A stretch of 64,000 bases of DNA from an uncultured Bacteroidales bacterium. GTDB lineage: Bacteria; Bacteroidota; Bacteroidia; Bacteroidales; Muribaculaceae. This document shows positions 34,840 through 44,501 of the stretch, one piece after another. The stretch covers positions 46,425 to 110,424 of the forward strand of contig CACYRK010000005.1 in assembly GCA_902776835.1 (NCBI GenBank). The letters are read 5' to 3'. How positions within the stretch are numbered: position 1 is the stretch's first letter; each line of letters starts with the position of its first letter. The position numbers were made by a program, and so were the translations under genes. The notes below the pieces were generated by a model. The model saw only the letters and a list, made by a program, of their open reading frames with translations. It was not told the DNA's origin and ran no database searches.

Positions 34840-36546
34840 ATGAGAAAAAAATTACTGTTAATAATTGCCGCCTCGCTGATGGCGTTGTGCAGCCTGCCGG
34901 CCCAGGCACAATACACCCGTTCGGGCGCGTCGAGCCACCACGGCACGGGCCATGTGTATAACCACCGCAACCACAAGGGCAATTCCGACATGCTCTCGGT
35001 GCGTCTGCGCGAGTCGGGAACCCTCGAGGAGGAAGTGGGGCCCGATATGTTCAGCCGTGTGCGCTATTTGCGCATCGACGGACCGCTCGACAGCCGCGAT
35101 TTCAAGTTCCTGAGGCGTCTCTTGAACCGCTCGAAGTGTCTAAATGAGCGTGACAAGTCGGTCGACAACTATATCGACTTGGACCTGGAGCGGGCATTTG
35201 TGTACGCCGGCTCGTCGTCGCGTCGCCAGCGCGACGTGCTTGAGGACCGCGCCTTCGAGAGTTGCAGCCATCTGCGCAGCGTAGTCCTGCCCGAGCGCTT
35301 GCGCATAGTGGGCAAGCGGGCTTTTGGCAGTTGCGGGCGCCTCGAGGAGGTGTATATGCCAAGCACCGTGCAGACTTTGGGCGAGTATTGCTTCGAGAGT
35401 TGCTACGACCTCGTCTACATCGACCTTCCCGAGGGACTTGAGATAATCGGCGACAAGTGCTTCGACGGATGCAACCACCTCGCCGAGGTGATGTTGCCAA
35501 ACTCGCTGCGGGAAATCGGGAAAAGCGCCTTCAGGGGCACCGCCATCAAGTCAATCTCGCTGCCCGCCGGCACGGGCATCGTGGGCAACAACCTGGGCAA
35601 CATATCCAGCCTGCGTGAGATTCGCGTGGCGCATGGCAGCCTCTACTACTCCGGCGACGGCGTGGCACTGTACGACCGCGACGGCGTAACACTGCTGCAA
35701 TGTCCGCCGGCTCTCACCGGCTCATTTACCGTGCCCGACGGCGTGGAGGTAATCGGCGAAAACGCCTTCCATGGCAGCCGGCTCACCAACATCATGCTTC
35801 CGGCAAGCCTGAACAGCATCGAGCAGTACGCATTCTATCATTGCCCAAACCTCAGCGAACTCGACATCCCCGACGGTGTGCAGCAGATTCCGCCTCACGC
35901 CTTCGACGAGTGCTCGGCAATGCGTTACATCAGTCTGCCTAACATCACCCAACTTGGCGCCGCGGCTTTCAAGGAGTGTCGCACACTGCAAGAAATCACC
36001 CTCGACGGCTCCTTCACTATGGTGCCCAAGCAGGCTTTCGACAACTGCAAATCGCTCACTACTGTCGTACTGCCGACAAGCGTGACGCTGATCGACGAGA
36101 AGGCTTTCCACGACTGTGTGGCGCTTATGGCCATCAACTTGTCACAAACCCGCGTGGCCGAAGTCAAGAAAGAAGCTTTCAGGAATTGCAAGAGCCTGAC
36201 GTACATCGAGCTACCTGCCACGGCCACCACGCTCGGCAAGGAAGCGTTCCGCGAGTGCAAAAGTCTTACCGGTATCGACCTGAACCAGGTGCAGAGCATT
36301 GGTGACAACGCGCTTCGTGAGACGGCAATCATAACGCTCGTGCTTCCCGCCACGGTGACCACGATAGGCAAAAAAGTGACCGAGAAATGCTCGAGTCTGC
36401 AACGTATCGAGTGCCACGCCACCACGCCGCCGAGCCTCGACAAGGTGTCGAACGATAAAGTGTCGCTGGCCGTGCCGGCTGGCAGCGTAGCGACTTATCA
36501 GACCACAAAGCCATGGAAGGAATTCAAAACCATCCAATCCAATTGA
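34840..36546 (+). CDS. BspA-type leucine-rich-repeat secreted protein
   Basis: 568 residues with a signal peptide (about 1-23, ending PAQAQ). From about residue 120 to 550 there are roughly 18 LRR_5 (BspA) repeats of 22-24 residues, for example AFESCSHLRSVVLPERLRIV and AFRECKSLTGIDL. No C-terminal T9SS domain is seen; the protein ends PAGSVATYQTTKPWKEF, a normal end for this class. These proteins are surface or secreted and often bind host or microbial proteins. A small secreted-protein gene follows after 26 bases. Confidence 0.9.
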   Translation: MRKKLLLIIAASLMALCSLPAQAQYTRSGASSHHGTGHVYNHRNHKGNSDMLSVRLRESGTLEEEVGPDMFSRVRYLRIDGPLDSRDFKFLRRLLNRSKCLNERDKSVDNYIDLDLERAFVYAGSSSRRQRDVLEDRAFESCSHLRSVVLPERLRIVGKRAFGSCGRLEEVYMPSTVQTLGEYCFESCYDLVYIDLPEGLEIIGDKCFDGCNHLAEVMLPNSLREIGKSAFRGTAIKSISLPAGTGIVGNNLGNISSLREIRVAHGSLYYSGDGVALYDRDGVTLLQCPPALTGSFTVPDGVEVIGENAFHGSRLTNIMLPASLNSIEQYAFYHCPNLSELDIPDGVQQIPPHAFDECSAMRYISLPNITQLGAAAFKECRTLQEITLDGSFTMVPKQAFDNCKSLTTVVLPTSVTLIDEKAFHDCVALMAINLSQTRVAEVKKEAFRNCKSLTYIELPATATTLGKEAFRECKSLTGIDLNQVQSIGDNALRETAIITLVLPATVTTIGKKVTEKCSSLQRIECHATTPPSLDKVSNDKVSLAVPAGSVATYQTTKPWKEFKTIQSN

Positions 36547-36572
36547 ATTATTAATCGTATAAATATAATAGA

Positions 36573-37007
36573 ATGACAAGGAAAATTTTTTGTGCGGTTT
36601 TTGCCGCAGTGATGGTGGCTGGTGTGGCACTGGCCCAGGAGCAGGTCGGGGTGGCCGAGGAAAACTACGCCCCGCAACGTGTCTATATTGAGATAGTAGG
36701 AGTTGGCCAGTTGTTCAGCTCCAAGATGAAGGTGTCGGTCGACTATGGCCAGGCATCATCGTGGTGGGACGGCTACGACCGTGGCATGCTCGTCGACGAA
36801 AACGGCAAGGAAATCAAGTTTAATTCGATGATTGACGCCATGAACTATATGAGCGCGCTTGGATGGATGTTCATGCAAGCCTATGTGGTGCCCGATGGCA
36901 ACAAAGATGCCGTGGGCGGTGTCGTTCACTGGCTCCTATACAAAGATGTGAACGACCCCTCGGAAATCACCGAAGGCTTCATGACCAAGGGCAAACTCAA
37001 CAAATAA
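36573..37007 (+). CDS. Small secreted protein of unknown function
   Basis: 144 residues with a signal peptide (about 1-21, ending GVALAQ). The mature part has the sequence YIEIVGVGQLFSSKMKVSVD and then AMNYMSALGWMFMQAYVV, suggesting an alpha/beta domain. No catalytic motif is seen. The gene is 26 bases after the LRR gene, followed by a terminator, so the two are probably co-transcribed. Confidence 0.75.
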   Translation: MTRKIFCAVFAAVMVAGVALAQEQVGVAEENYAPQRVYIEIVGVGQLFSSKMKVSVDYGQASSWWDGYDRGMLVDENGKEIKFNSMIDAMNYMSALGWMFMQAYVVPDGNKDAVGGVVHWLLYKDVNDPSEITEGFMTKGKLNK

Positions 37008-37029
37008 CCATTTTGTACCATTAATCAAC

Positions 37030-37071
37030 AAAGAGGGTGAGCCACGCACAATGGTCACCCTCTTTAGCTTT
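37030..37071 (+). terminator. Terminator of the LRR/secreted-protein unit
   Basis: AAAGAGGGTGA (37030-37040) pairs with TCACCCTCTTT (37055-37065), followed by AGCTTTT. Confidence 0.7.
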
Positions 37072-37087
37072 TGGATGTTAACCCCAA

Positions 37088-38086
37088 TCAATCGGCTAAC
37101 ACAAGTCGAAGTCCGATGAAACAATTTTCGTCTTCATTTGTTGCAAACTGAATGATGTTGTAAGGCTCAGGCGAAGTAACATGAAAAGCGTCGCCACCAC
37201 AAACTAGCCTTTGACAATTATCGCAAGGGTAAGGCGAAGGGTCGATTGTGACCAGTTCGCCAACATTTCCGCTCATGTCGTAAAAGCCGATTTCATTAGG
37301 ATTTTTCTGTTTCACCGATTGGGGAGTATAAGCGTTAAAGATTCCCACTTCAGATGCATTGTTGCTACCGGAATAGGTGTATCCCCTGCTGTAATTACCA
37401 CCTCTTGCCGCAAAAGTCCATTCAGCCAATGTCGGAAGCCTAAAATGGTGACCGGTGTACTCATATAGTTGATTTAGGAACGGCTGAATATCATAATTTG
37501 CGCGCTCCATTATAGCAGGAGCTTCGTCGCTGTAAGAATGATGTGGCGGGTTTGAATTCGGTGGATACATGCCATCCAAATATGAGTTGTTGCGAGAAAT
37601 GGTGTTTTTTACCCAGTTATAATAGTAATTGGAAGATTGAGTCGCATTACGCCCATATAATGTACTGGCAAGAGCTTCGGTCATCTCGGTCTCCATCATC
37701 CAGAAATTGTTTACTGTCTTGACGCCTCGTTTGCCAAGGTCGACTTCGCCACCTTCCACTTCAAGCATTGTGAATGATATGCCTTTAACAGTGAATGTTC
37801 TTTGATTGATGACCGGTTCAACCCATTGATACTTGCCAAGTACAATATTAATGATAGCATTTAAATCAATACCGTCAGTTACGCCATCATTATTTATATC
37901 GGCAATAATTTGTGCTGTTGCGGCATCTTTGTTAAGGATAACATTAATTATAATGTTGATATCGTCGGCGTCCACGGTTCCATCGTTATTCAAGTCACCG
38001 GTAATGGCTTGCGCCGGTGGAGTGAATAAAAACTGCATGACGAAGGCTATGATTACAATAATTGCTGATTTATATTTAGTAGCCAT
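37088..38086 (-). CDS. Secreted FGE-sulfatase (SUMF1-like) protein with dockerin-like repeats
   Basis: 332 residues. After a signal peptide (about 1-27) come two dockerin-type EF-hand repeats, GDLNNDGTVDADDINIIINV near 30 and ADINNDGVTDGIDLNAIIN near 64. The SUMF1-like domain covers about 90-330, with FTVKGISFTMLEVEGGEVDLG, RLPTLAEWTFAARGG, GFYDMSGNVGEL and CFIGLRLVLAD. The active-site cysteines of true formylglycine-generating enzymes are not recognisable, so it may be a binding protein rather than an enzyme. It lies 53 bases after a related gene. Confidence 0.85.
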   Translation of the reverse strand: MATKYKSAIIVIIAFVMQFLFTPPAQAITGDLNNDGTVDADDINIIINVILNKDAATAQIIADINNDGVTDGIDLNAIINIVLGKYQWVEPVINQRTFTVKGISFTMLEVEGGEVDLGKRGVKTVNNFWMMETEMTEALASTLYGRNATQSSNYYYNWVKNTISRNNSYLDGMYPPNSNPPHHSYSDEAPAIMERANYDIQPFLNQLYEYTGHHFRLPTLAEWTFAARGGNYSRGYTYSGSNNASEVGIFNAYTPQSVKQKNPNEIGFYDMSGNVGELVTIDPSPYPCDNCQRLVCGGDAFHVTSPEPYNIIQFATNEDENCFIGLRLVLAD

Positions 38087-38139
38087 AATTATTTGATTTT
38101 GATAAGTTGAGTTTTTTCGACAGTCATTCTTTGAATTGG

Positions 38140-38940
38140 TTACTCGTTTGATGTGTTGTTGAAAACGGCATCGTTAGGAATCTGGTCAAGCATAAACCTA
38201 TATCCAAAATACCCGTCCCCTCGGTCAAAAAACGCTGTATGTGACGATAATACATTCCAGCCTTCACCAAGCACTACTTGTGCATTTTTTCGATAATCGA
38301 TTGTATAACCATCATCGTCTAATGCCCAAGGGTATATTGCTTTGACAACAGTCGAAGTGAGTTCCCCGAGCCCGGTCATGCCGTAAATGCCTAATTCGTT
38401 TGGGATTTTACTCTTAACATCCTGAGAAGTATTGATGCTCACTTGATTTCGGTCATTACTACCGGAATAGGAGTAAAACTGGCTCTTCTGCCCACCGCGA
38501 GCGGCGTAGAGCCATTCAATGGCCGTTGGCAGTCTGAAATTGCATTGTGTGACGGTTTTTAGATTATTAATAATTACATTTTTAATGAATAAATCATCTC
38601 CATCGTTGTTGTCATAAGAATAATAATATGGATGTTCATCATTGTTTATAAGCTCAAGTGAACGCGCCTGTAAACTCTCGTTCACTCCTAAAGCCACACA
38701 AAGACTATTTGTGACCTTGGTTTCCATAATCCAGAAACCCTGGACCGTCTGAATATCGAGTTGTCCCATATCCATGTCACCACCTTCAACGTAAATCATC
38801 GAGAACGGAACGCCGTTGATGGTGAATGTTGCTCGGTTTGGGTCGTTGGCATCAATTTGCCCAAACGTTCTTAAAGGCTGCGTTAATATGCAGAATAAGA
38901 GCAGAAGCACTCTAAATAGTAATGAACCTTTTGATTTCAT
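38140..38940 (-). CDS. Secreted FGE-sulfatase (SUMF1-like) domain protein
   Basis: 266 residues: a signal peptide (about 1-28) and one SUMF1-like domain with FTINGVPFSMIYVEGGDMDMG, FRLPTAIEWLYAARGG, ELGIYGMTGLGEL and GYFGYRFMLDQIP. It lacks the dockerin-like part of its neighbour. The two share a plan and are probably an old duplication. The catalytic cysteines of FGE are again not evident. Codon and base use are more AT-rich than in the housekeeping genes nearby. Confidence 0.85.
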   Translation of the reverse strand: MKSKGSLLFRVLLLLFCILTQPLRTFGQIDANDPNRATFTINGVPFSMIYVEGGDMDMGQLDIQTVQGFWIMETKVTNSLCVALGVNESLQARSLELINNDEHPYYYSYDNNDGDDLFIKNVIINNLKTVTQCNFRLPTAIEWLYAARGGQKSQFYSYSGSNDRNQVSINTSQDVKSKIPNELGIYGMTGLGELTSTVVKAIYPWALDDDGYTIDYRKNAQVVLGEGWNVLSSHTAFFDRGDGYFGYRFMLDQIPNDAVFNNTSNE

Positions 38941-38987
38941 GGTCTAAAGATGTTTTAAAAAGTTATTTTTATCAGTTGTAGTCGTGG

Positions 38988-40013
38988 TTAGAGCAGGGTG
39001 GCCAGGTAGTCGATGTGCTCGCGTGGGGTGGCCCAACTGCTGGCGAAGCGTGTCACCACGCGGCCGTCGTCAAGCCGGCTCCACACCTCGTAACTCACTT
39101 TGCCTTCCAAGGCCTGCATCTGCGCGGGCGTGAGTATTGGGAACTGCTGGTTGGTGGGCGAGTCGATAAACATGGGTATGCCGCAGCCTTTGAAAAGACT
39201 CTTCAGTTCATTGGCCATCTCGATGGCATGGCGGCTAAGGCGCATATACAGCCCGTCGGTGAACAACGTCTCAAACTGCACGCCCAGCAAGCGGCCCTTG
39301 GCCATCAACGCACCGTGTTGCTTGACGATAGAGAAGAAATGCTTGGGCGCGTTGCCGCGCGGAAACACCACCGCCTCGCCGCACAGGGCGCCCACCTTGG
39401 TGCCGCCGATGTAAAACACGTCGCACAGCCGCGCCAAGTCGGGCAGCGTCATGTCGCAGGCATCGCTCGCCAAGCCGTAGCCCAAGCGGGCTCCATCAAT
39501 CATCAGGGGCATGTCGTGGCGGCGGCACACGGCGTACAACGCCTCAAGCTCGGCACGGCTGTAGATTGTGCCATACTCGGTGGGAAACGAGAGGTAAACC
39601 ATACCCGGTTGCGCCATGTGAGGCCACGTGGGGTCGCCGTAGAAGCGGGTGAGGTAGTCGTTCAGGTCATCGGCGAGCATCTTGCCGTCGTGGTGGGGTA
39701 TGGTAATAACTTTGTGGCCACTGTGCTCGATGGCACCGGCCTCATGTACGGCAATGTGCCCGGTATCGGCGGCAATAACCGCCTCGCAGTGCTGCAGCAT
39801 AGCGTCGATGATGACGGCATTGGTCTGTGTGCCTCCTACCAGCAGAGTCACATCGGCCTCGGGGCACGCCGTGGCTTGCCTGATGAGTTCGCGGGCATGC
39901 TCGCTGTGGCTGTCAAAGCCGTAGCCCGGCTCCTGGTCGAAATTAGTGGCGGCGAGGCGCTCCAGAATCAGCGGATGCGCGCCCTCGCTATAGTCGCAGT
40001 TGAATGAAATCAT
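38988..40013 (-). CDS. Low-specificity threonine aldolase / beta-eliminating lyase
   Basis: 341 residues from ATG 40013 (a TTG two codons earlier is in frame). PLP-fold landmarks are LLVGGTQTNAVII (58-70), MIDGARLGYG with Asp173 and FYIGGTKVGAL with the predicted PLP lysine Lys206. Such enzymes split L-threonine or L-allo-threonine into glycine and acetaldehyde. It has its own promoter box at 40039-40046. Confidence 0.9.
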   Translation of the reverse strand: MISFNCDYSEGAHPLILERLAATNFDQEPGYGFDSHSEHARELIRQATACPEADVTLLVGGTQTNAVIIDAMLQHCEAVIAADTGHIAVHEAGAIEHSGHKVITIPHHDGKMLADDLNDYLTRFYGDPTWPHMAQPGMVYLSFPTEYGTIYSRAELEALYAVCRRHDMPLMIDGARLGYGLASDACDMTLPDLARLCDVFYIGGTKVGALCGEAVVFPRGNAPKHFFSIVKQHGALMAKGRLLGVQFETLFTDGLYMRLSRHAIEMANELKSLFKGCGIPMFIDSPTNQQFPILTPAQMQALEGKVSYEVWSRLDDGRVVTRFASSWATPREHIDYLATLL

Positions 40014-40038
40014 ATCCAAATAATTAAATGTGTCGGTG

Positions 40039-40046
40039 CAAAGTTA
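40039..40046 (-). promoter_or_regulatory. Promoter -7 box of the threonine aldolase gene
   Basis: Minus-strand TAACTTTG, 25 bases before the ATG. Confidence 0.6.
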
Positions 40047-40073
40047 ACAAAAATTCCGCAAATGCCGCACGGC

Positions 40074-40358
40074 TCAATCACCCGAACTGTCGCGGCGACG
40101 ACGCAGCCAACTCTTCACGCGCTTGTAGCCCTCGGCGCCCAGGATGGTCAGGCCGCCATATTGGCACGTCTTCGCCAGGCCGAACAGCACGGTCCACAGC
40201 ACGCCCTTCGCCGTGGCGCTGATGGGGAGTAGCATCTGGGCGAACGACAGGATGTAGAACGGCACGCAGCAGGCAAGCACAATCACGCCCGTGCGGAACG
40301 ACAGCGACTGCAGCCACCGTTTCACCTGTGCAAAGATTTTTTTCAGCCGTTCTTTCAT
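40074..40358 (-). CDS. Small conserved-looking membrane protein
   Basis: 94 residues with two hydrophobic segments (about 23-47 and 52-66), a basic N-terminus and a basic C-terminus (KSWLRRRRD). Function unknown. A TAACTTTG box ends only 7 bases before the ATG, which both supports expression and suggests a leaderless or near-leaderless mRNA. Confidence 0.7.
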   Translation of the reverse strand: MKERLKKIFAQVKRWLQSLSFRTGVIVLACCVPFYILSFAQMLLPISATAKGVLWTVLFGLAKTCQYGGLTILGAEGYKRVKSWLRRRRDSSGD

Positions 40359-40365
40359 CGATGTG

Positions 40366-40373
40366 CAAAGTTA
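40366..40373 (-). promoter_or_regulatory. Promoter -7 box of the small membrane-protein gene
   Basis: Minus-strand TAACTTTG; the last base is 7 bases before the start codon. Confidence 0.6.
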
Positions 40374-40511
40374 CGTTTTTACCACGAAACGACCACCACC
40401 TTCATCCGAAAATCTATTATCGAAAAACTGCAATCCATAATCTCAAAAGAAAAAAAATCATGGGCCGTGTGTTTTTTGCGGTTGGGGCTTGAGTGTGTCG
40501 GGGCAAAGTTG

Positions 40512-40519
40512 TAACTTTG
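40512..40519 (+). promoter_or_regulatory. Promoter -7 box of purL
   Basis: Plus-strand TAACTTTG, 33 bases before the purL ATG. Confidence 0.6.
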
Positions 40520-40552
40520 TAGCGGAATAACGACACTTTATTATATATAGGT

Positions 40553-43500
40553 ATGATTGTATTCTTTACCAAGGGAACCGAGACTGTTTATGCTGTTGAG
40601 TGCGCTCAGCGGCTCGATAATCAAGAAATCAGCAAATTGGAGTGGCTCTTGGAGGCCCAGCACACCGCGCAGGATACGTTGCGCGGCACTTGGGTGGGCC
40701 CGCGTCGCGAGATGGTGACGCCATGGAGCACCAACGCCGTGGAAATCACGCAAAACATGGGCATGGAGGGCATCGTGCGCATCGAGGAGTTTACCCGCTC
40801 CACGTCGCGCACACCGGCACACGACCCCATGCTGCAGAGGGTGTACCACGTGCTCGACGCCGATGTCTTTGCCGTGAACGTGGAGCCGCAGCCCATTGTG
40901 CACATCCACGACCTGGAGGCCTACAACGAGCAAGAAGGGCTCGCCCTTAGCCAGGACGAAATCAATTATCTGAACGGTTTGGCCGAGCGACTCGGACGCC
41001 CGCTCACCGACAGCGAGGTGTTCGGATTCTCGCAGGTCAACAGCGAGCATTGCCGCCACAAAATTTTCAACGGCACCTTTGTCATCGACGGCCAGGAGCA
41101 GCCTTCCTCGCTGTTCCAACTCATAAAGAACACTTCGCGCACCAATCCCAACGGACTGGTGTCGGCCTATAAGGACAATGTGGCTTTTGTCGCCGGACCG
41201 CCAATCGAGCAGTTCGCGCCCACACGTGCCGACCAACCCAGCGAGTTTGCCGTCACCGACATCAACTCGGTGCTCTCGCTCAAGGCCGAGACGCATAATT
41301 TCCCCACCACGGTCGAGCCATTCAACGGCGCCGCCACAGGCACCGGAGGCGAGATTCGCGACCGCTTGGGCGGCGGACGCGCCAGTCTGCCGCTGGCCGG
41401 CACCGCAGTGTATATGACCAGTTATCCGCGCACCGAGGCCGAGCGCAAGTGGGAACTCTGCACCATGCCTCCGCGCAACTGGCTATACCAGACTCCCGAG
41501 GAAATACTCATCAAGGCGTCGAACGGCGCCAGCGACTTCGGCAACAAGTATGGACAGCCGCTAATCACCGGGTCGCTGCTCACCTTTGAGAACCATGAAC
41601 ACGGTCAGGCCACGGCCTACGACAAGGTGATCATGCTCGCCGGCGGCGTGGGCTATGCAAATGCGCGCGACGCCATCAAGGGCACTCCCCAGGCGGGCGA
41701 GAAAGTGGTGGTGATGGGTGGCGACAACTACCGCATCGGCATGGGTGGTGGCGCCGTCTCGAGCGTCAACACCGGGCAATATGCCGGCGCCATAGAACTG
41801 AATGCCGTGCAGCGCGCCAACCCCGAGATGCAGAAGCGCGTGGCCAACGTGATTCGCGCCATGGCCGAGTCGACGACCAATCCCATCATCTCGATTCACG
41901 ACCACGGTGCCGGAGGCCACCTGAACGCGCTCAGCGAACTCGTTGAGGCCACCGGAGGCCACATCGACATGGCTGCCCTGCCTGTGGGCGACCCCACGCT
42001 CAGCGCCAAGGAAATCATCGGCAACGAGTCGCAGGAGCGCATGGGCATGGTGGTCGACGGCAGCGACCTGCCTCTGCTCAACGCCGCGGCACAGCGCGAG
42101 CGCGCCCCCATGTATGTCGTGGGCGAGACGACGGGCGACCACCGCTTCGTCTTCGAGCAGGCCGACGGCACACGCCCCATCGACCTTGCCATGAGCGACA
42201 TGTTCGGCAACTCACCGAAGACGGTCATGAACGATGTCACAATCAACCGCACATATAGCCGCGTGGCAACAAAAGCCGCGCAGTTGCACCAATATCTTGA
42301 AACGGTGCTCCAACTCGAGGCCGTGGCTTGTAAGGACTGGCTAACCAACAAGGTCGACCGCTCGGTCACCGGGCGCGTGGCACGACAGCAGTGCCAGGGC
42401 CCGCTGCAGTTGCCGCTGAGCGACTGTGGCGTGGTGGCTCTCGACTACACGGGCACCTGCGGCATCGCAACCTCGATAGGTCACGCTCCCCAGGCCGGAA
42501 TGGTCGACGCGGCAGCCGGTTCACAACTGGCGATTGCCGAGGCACTGACCAACATCGTCGGGGCAAACCTCACCGATGGCCTCATGGCCGTGTCGCTAAG
42601 CGCCAACTGGATGTGGCCCTGCCGAAACACCGGCGAGGATGCCCGGCTCTATGCCGCCGTGAAGGCATGCAGCGAACTGGCTTGCCAACTCGGCATCAAC
42701 ATCCCCACCGGCAAGGACAGCCTGTCGATGACGCAGAAATACGGCAAAAAGCGTGTCATCGCACCGGGCACCGTGATTATCAGCGCAGCCGGCGCGGTCA
42801 CCGACGTGAAGAAAACTGTGGGCCCAGTGCTACAGCCGCGAGCCAGCCAACTCTACTATATTGATTTCGGAGGTGGTGATCTGCAACTGGGCGGCTCGGC
42901 ATTGGCACAGTCGCTCGGACGTCTGGGCGACAAGGCTCCCACGGTCGACGCCGAAACGCTGCGGCGCGCTTTCGATGCCGTGCAGGCCCTCGTAGAGCAA
43001 GGCCGTCTGCTGGCGGCACATGACGTGTCGGCCGGCGGTCTGATCACGGCGCTGCTCGAGATGAATTTCGCCAACACGCGCGGCGGTTTGCGCCTCAACC
43101 TCGACGCCTTCGGCGAGCGCGACATCGTGAAGTTGCTATTTGCCGAAAATCCCGCTCTGGTCATCCAGGTGGCCAATGCGCAATGCGGCATCGTGGAGCG
43201 ACAATTGGCAAGTTGTGGGGTGAAGTTCTACCACCTTGGCGAGCCTCAGGAGGAGCGTGTGATTGAGTTGTCAAATAACGGCAAGAACTACCTGTTTATG
43301 ATAGATTATCTGCGCGACATGTGGTACAAGTCGAGTTATCTGCTCGACCGCAAGCAGTCGGGCGGAAAACTGGCGGCACGACGCTTCGAGAACTACAAGC
43401 GGCAGCCCCTGCGCATCACATTGCCTAAGCATTTCACCGGGCGCATGGCCGACCTGGGTATCGAGCGTTTCCGTCACGACACCACGGGCGTGAAGGCGGC

Positions 43501-44242
43501 AATCATCCGCGAGAAGGGCGTGAATGGCGACCGCGAGATGGCTTTCTCGCTCTACCTTGCCGGCTTCGACGTGAAGGACGTGCACATGACCGACCTGATG
43601 AGCGGGCGCGAGACGCTCGACGACGTGCAGATGATTGTGTTCTGCGGCGGTTTCAGCAACAGCGACGTGCTCGGCAGCGCAAAGGGCTGGGCGAGCGGAT
43701 TTGTGTGGAACGAACGTGCGCGCGCCGCGCTCGACCGCTTCTATGCCCGCACCGACACGTTGAGCCTGGGCATCTGCAACGGCTGCCAGTTGATGATTGA
43801 ACTCAACCTGCTCAACCCCGAATTGGGTCGCAAGCCGCGCATGCTGCACAACGATTCGCACAAGTTTGAATCGGCTTACCTCGGTTTGTCGATTCCCGAC
43901 AATAACACCGTCATGTTCGGCAATCTTGGTGGCAGTAAACTCGGCATTTGGGTGGCCCACGGCGAGGGCAAGTTCGACCTGCCGGGCAACCTCGACGACT
44001 ACAACGTGGTGGCACGATACTCTTACCGCAACTATCCCGGCAACCCCAACGGCTCGCCGCAAGGCATTGCCGGCATCGCCAGCGCCGACGGTCGTCACCT
44101 GGCCATGATGCCGCATCTGGAGCGCGCCATCTTCCCGTGGCAGTGCGCGTGGTATCCCACGGCACGCCAAGCCGACGAGGTGACGCCATGGATGCAGGCC
44201 TTTGTCAACGCGCGCCGCTGGTGCGAGCAGCACAAGCAGTAA
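40553..44242 (+). CDS. purL: Phosphoribosylformylglycinamidine synthase, single-chain form
   Basis: 1229 residues, the large one-chain type. The N-terminal domain, the two AIR-synthase-like halves and a C-terminal glutamine amidotransferase are all present. Markers include SQVNSEHCRHKIFNG, the KAETHNFPTTVEPFNGAATG block and GICNGCQ with nucleophile Cys1075. The cytoplasmic enzyme converts FGAR, ATP and glutamine to FGAM, the fourth step of IMP synthesis. It is followed 340 bases later by purH. A strong hairpin in between suggests separate transcripts. Confidence 0.97.
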   Translation: MIVFFTKGTETVYAVECAQRLDNQEISKLEWLLEAQHTAQDTLRGTWVGPRREMVTPWSTNAVEITQNMGMEGIVRIEEFTRSTSRTPAHDPMLQRVYHVLDADVFAVNVEPQPIVHIHDLEAYNEQEGLALSQDEINYLNGLAERLGRPLTDSEVFGFSQVNSEHCRHKIFNGTFVIDGQEQPSSLFQLIKNTSRTNPNGLVSAYKDNVAFVAGPPIEQFAPTRADQPSEFAVTDINSVLSLKAETHNFPTTVEPFNGAATGTGGEIRDRLGGGRASLPLAGTAVYMTSYPRTEAERKWELCTMPPRNWLYQTPEEILIKASNGASDFGNKYGQPLITGSLLTFENHEHGQATAYDKVIMLAGGVGYANARDAIKGTPQAGEKVVVMGGDNYRIGMGGGAVSSVNTGQYAGAIELNAVQRANPEMQKRVANVIRAMAESTTNPIISIHDHGAGGHLNALSELVEATGGHIDMAALPVGDPTLSAKEIIGNESQERMGMVVDGSDLPLLNAAAQRERAPMYVVGETTGDHRFVFEQADGTRPIDLAMSDMFGNSPKTVMNDVTINRTYSRVATKAAQLHQYLETVLQLEAVACKDWLTNKVDRSVTGRVARQQCQGPLQLPLSDCGVVALDYTGTCGIATSIGHAPQAGMVDAAAGSQLAIAEALTNIVGANLTDGLMAVSLSANWMWPCRNTGEDARLYAAVKACSELACQLGINIPTGKDSLSMTQKYGKKRVIAPGTVIISAAGAVTDVKKTVGPVLQPRASQLYYIDFGGGDLQLGGSALAQSLGRLGDKAPTVDAETLRRAFDAVQALVEQGRLLAAHDVSAGGLITALLEMNFANTRGGLRLNLDAFGERDIVKLLFAENPALVIQVANAQCGIVERQLASCGVKFYHLGEPQEERVIELSNNGKNYLFMIDYLRDMWYKSSYLLDRKQSGGKLAARRFENYKRQPLRITLPKHFTGRMADLGIERFRHDTTGVKAAIIREKGVNGDREMAFSLYLAGFDVKDVHMTDLMSGRETLDDVQMIVFCGGFSNSDVLGSAKGWASGFVWNERARAALDRFYARTDTLSLGICNGCQLMIELNLLNPELGRKPRMLHNDSHKFESAYLGLSIPDNNTVMFGNLGGSKLGIWVAHGEGKFDLPGNLDDYNVVARYSYRNYPGNPNGSPQGIAGIASADGRHLAMMPHLERAIFPWQCAWYPTARQADEVTPWMQAFVNARRWCEQHKQ

Positions 44243-44263
44243 TCCCGCACCATCCCCAATAAC

Positions 44264-44311
44264 CACGGCTGTGGTTGCCATTATGTGGCAATCACAGCCG
44301 TGCCCATTTTT
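44264..44311 (+). terminator. Terminator of purL
   Basis: A 17-base stem, CACGGCTGTGGTTGCCA with TGGCAATCACAGCCGTG (one mismatch-free G-T pair), then CCCATTTTT. Confidence 0.8.
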
Positions 44312-44324
44312 CACCCTCCCGGCC

Positions 44325-44390
44325 CCTCTAGGAACCCTAGAACTTCTAGCCCCTCTAGAATCTCTAGCCTTTCTAGAACTTCTAGCCCCC
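44325..44390. repeat. CTAG-rich repeat patch
   Basis: Seven CTAG tetramers within about 62 bases, in units such as TCTAGAACTTCTAGCCCC. It lies between the purL terminator and the purH promoter. Confidence 0.75.
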
Positions 44391-44483
44391 CAAAATCCCC
44401 ATCAAGTCACTCGCAAGTCACCCGCAATAAAAAAAAGTTTGTGAAAAGTGACCTTTCTATTTTCTTGTTCGCCACATTTTCAG

Positions 44484-44491
44484 TAACTTTG
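44484..44491 (+). promoter_or_regulatory. Promoter -7 box of purH
   Basis: Plus-strand TAACTTTG; predicted leader of about 85 bases containing a small ORF. Confidence 0.6.
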
Positions 44492-44501
44492 CAAGTTGAA
44501 A

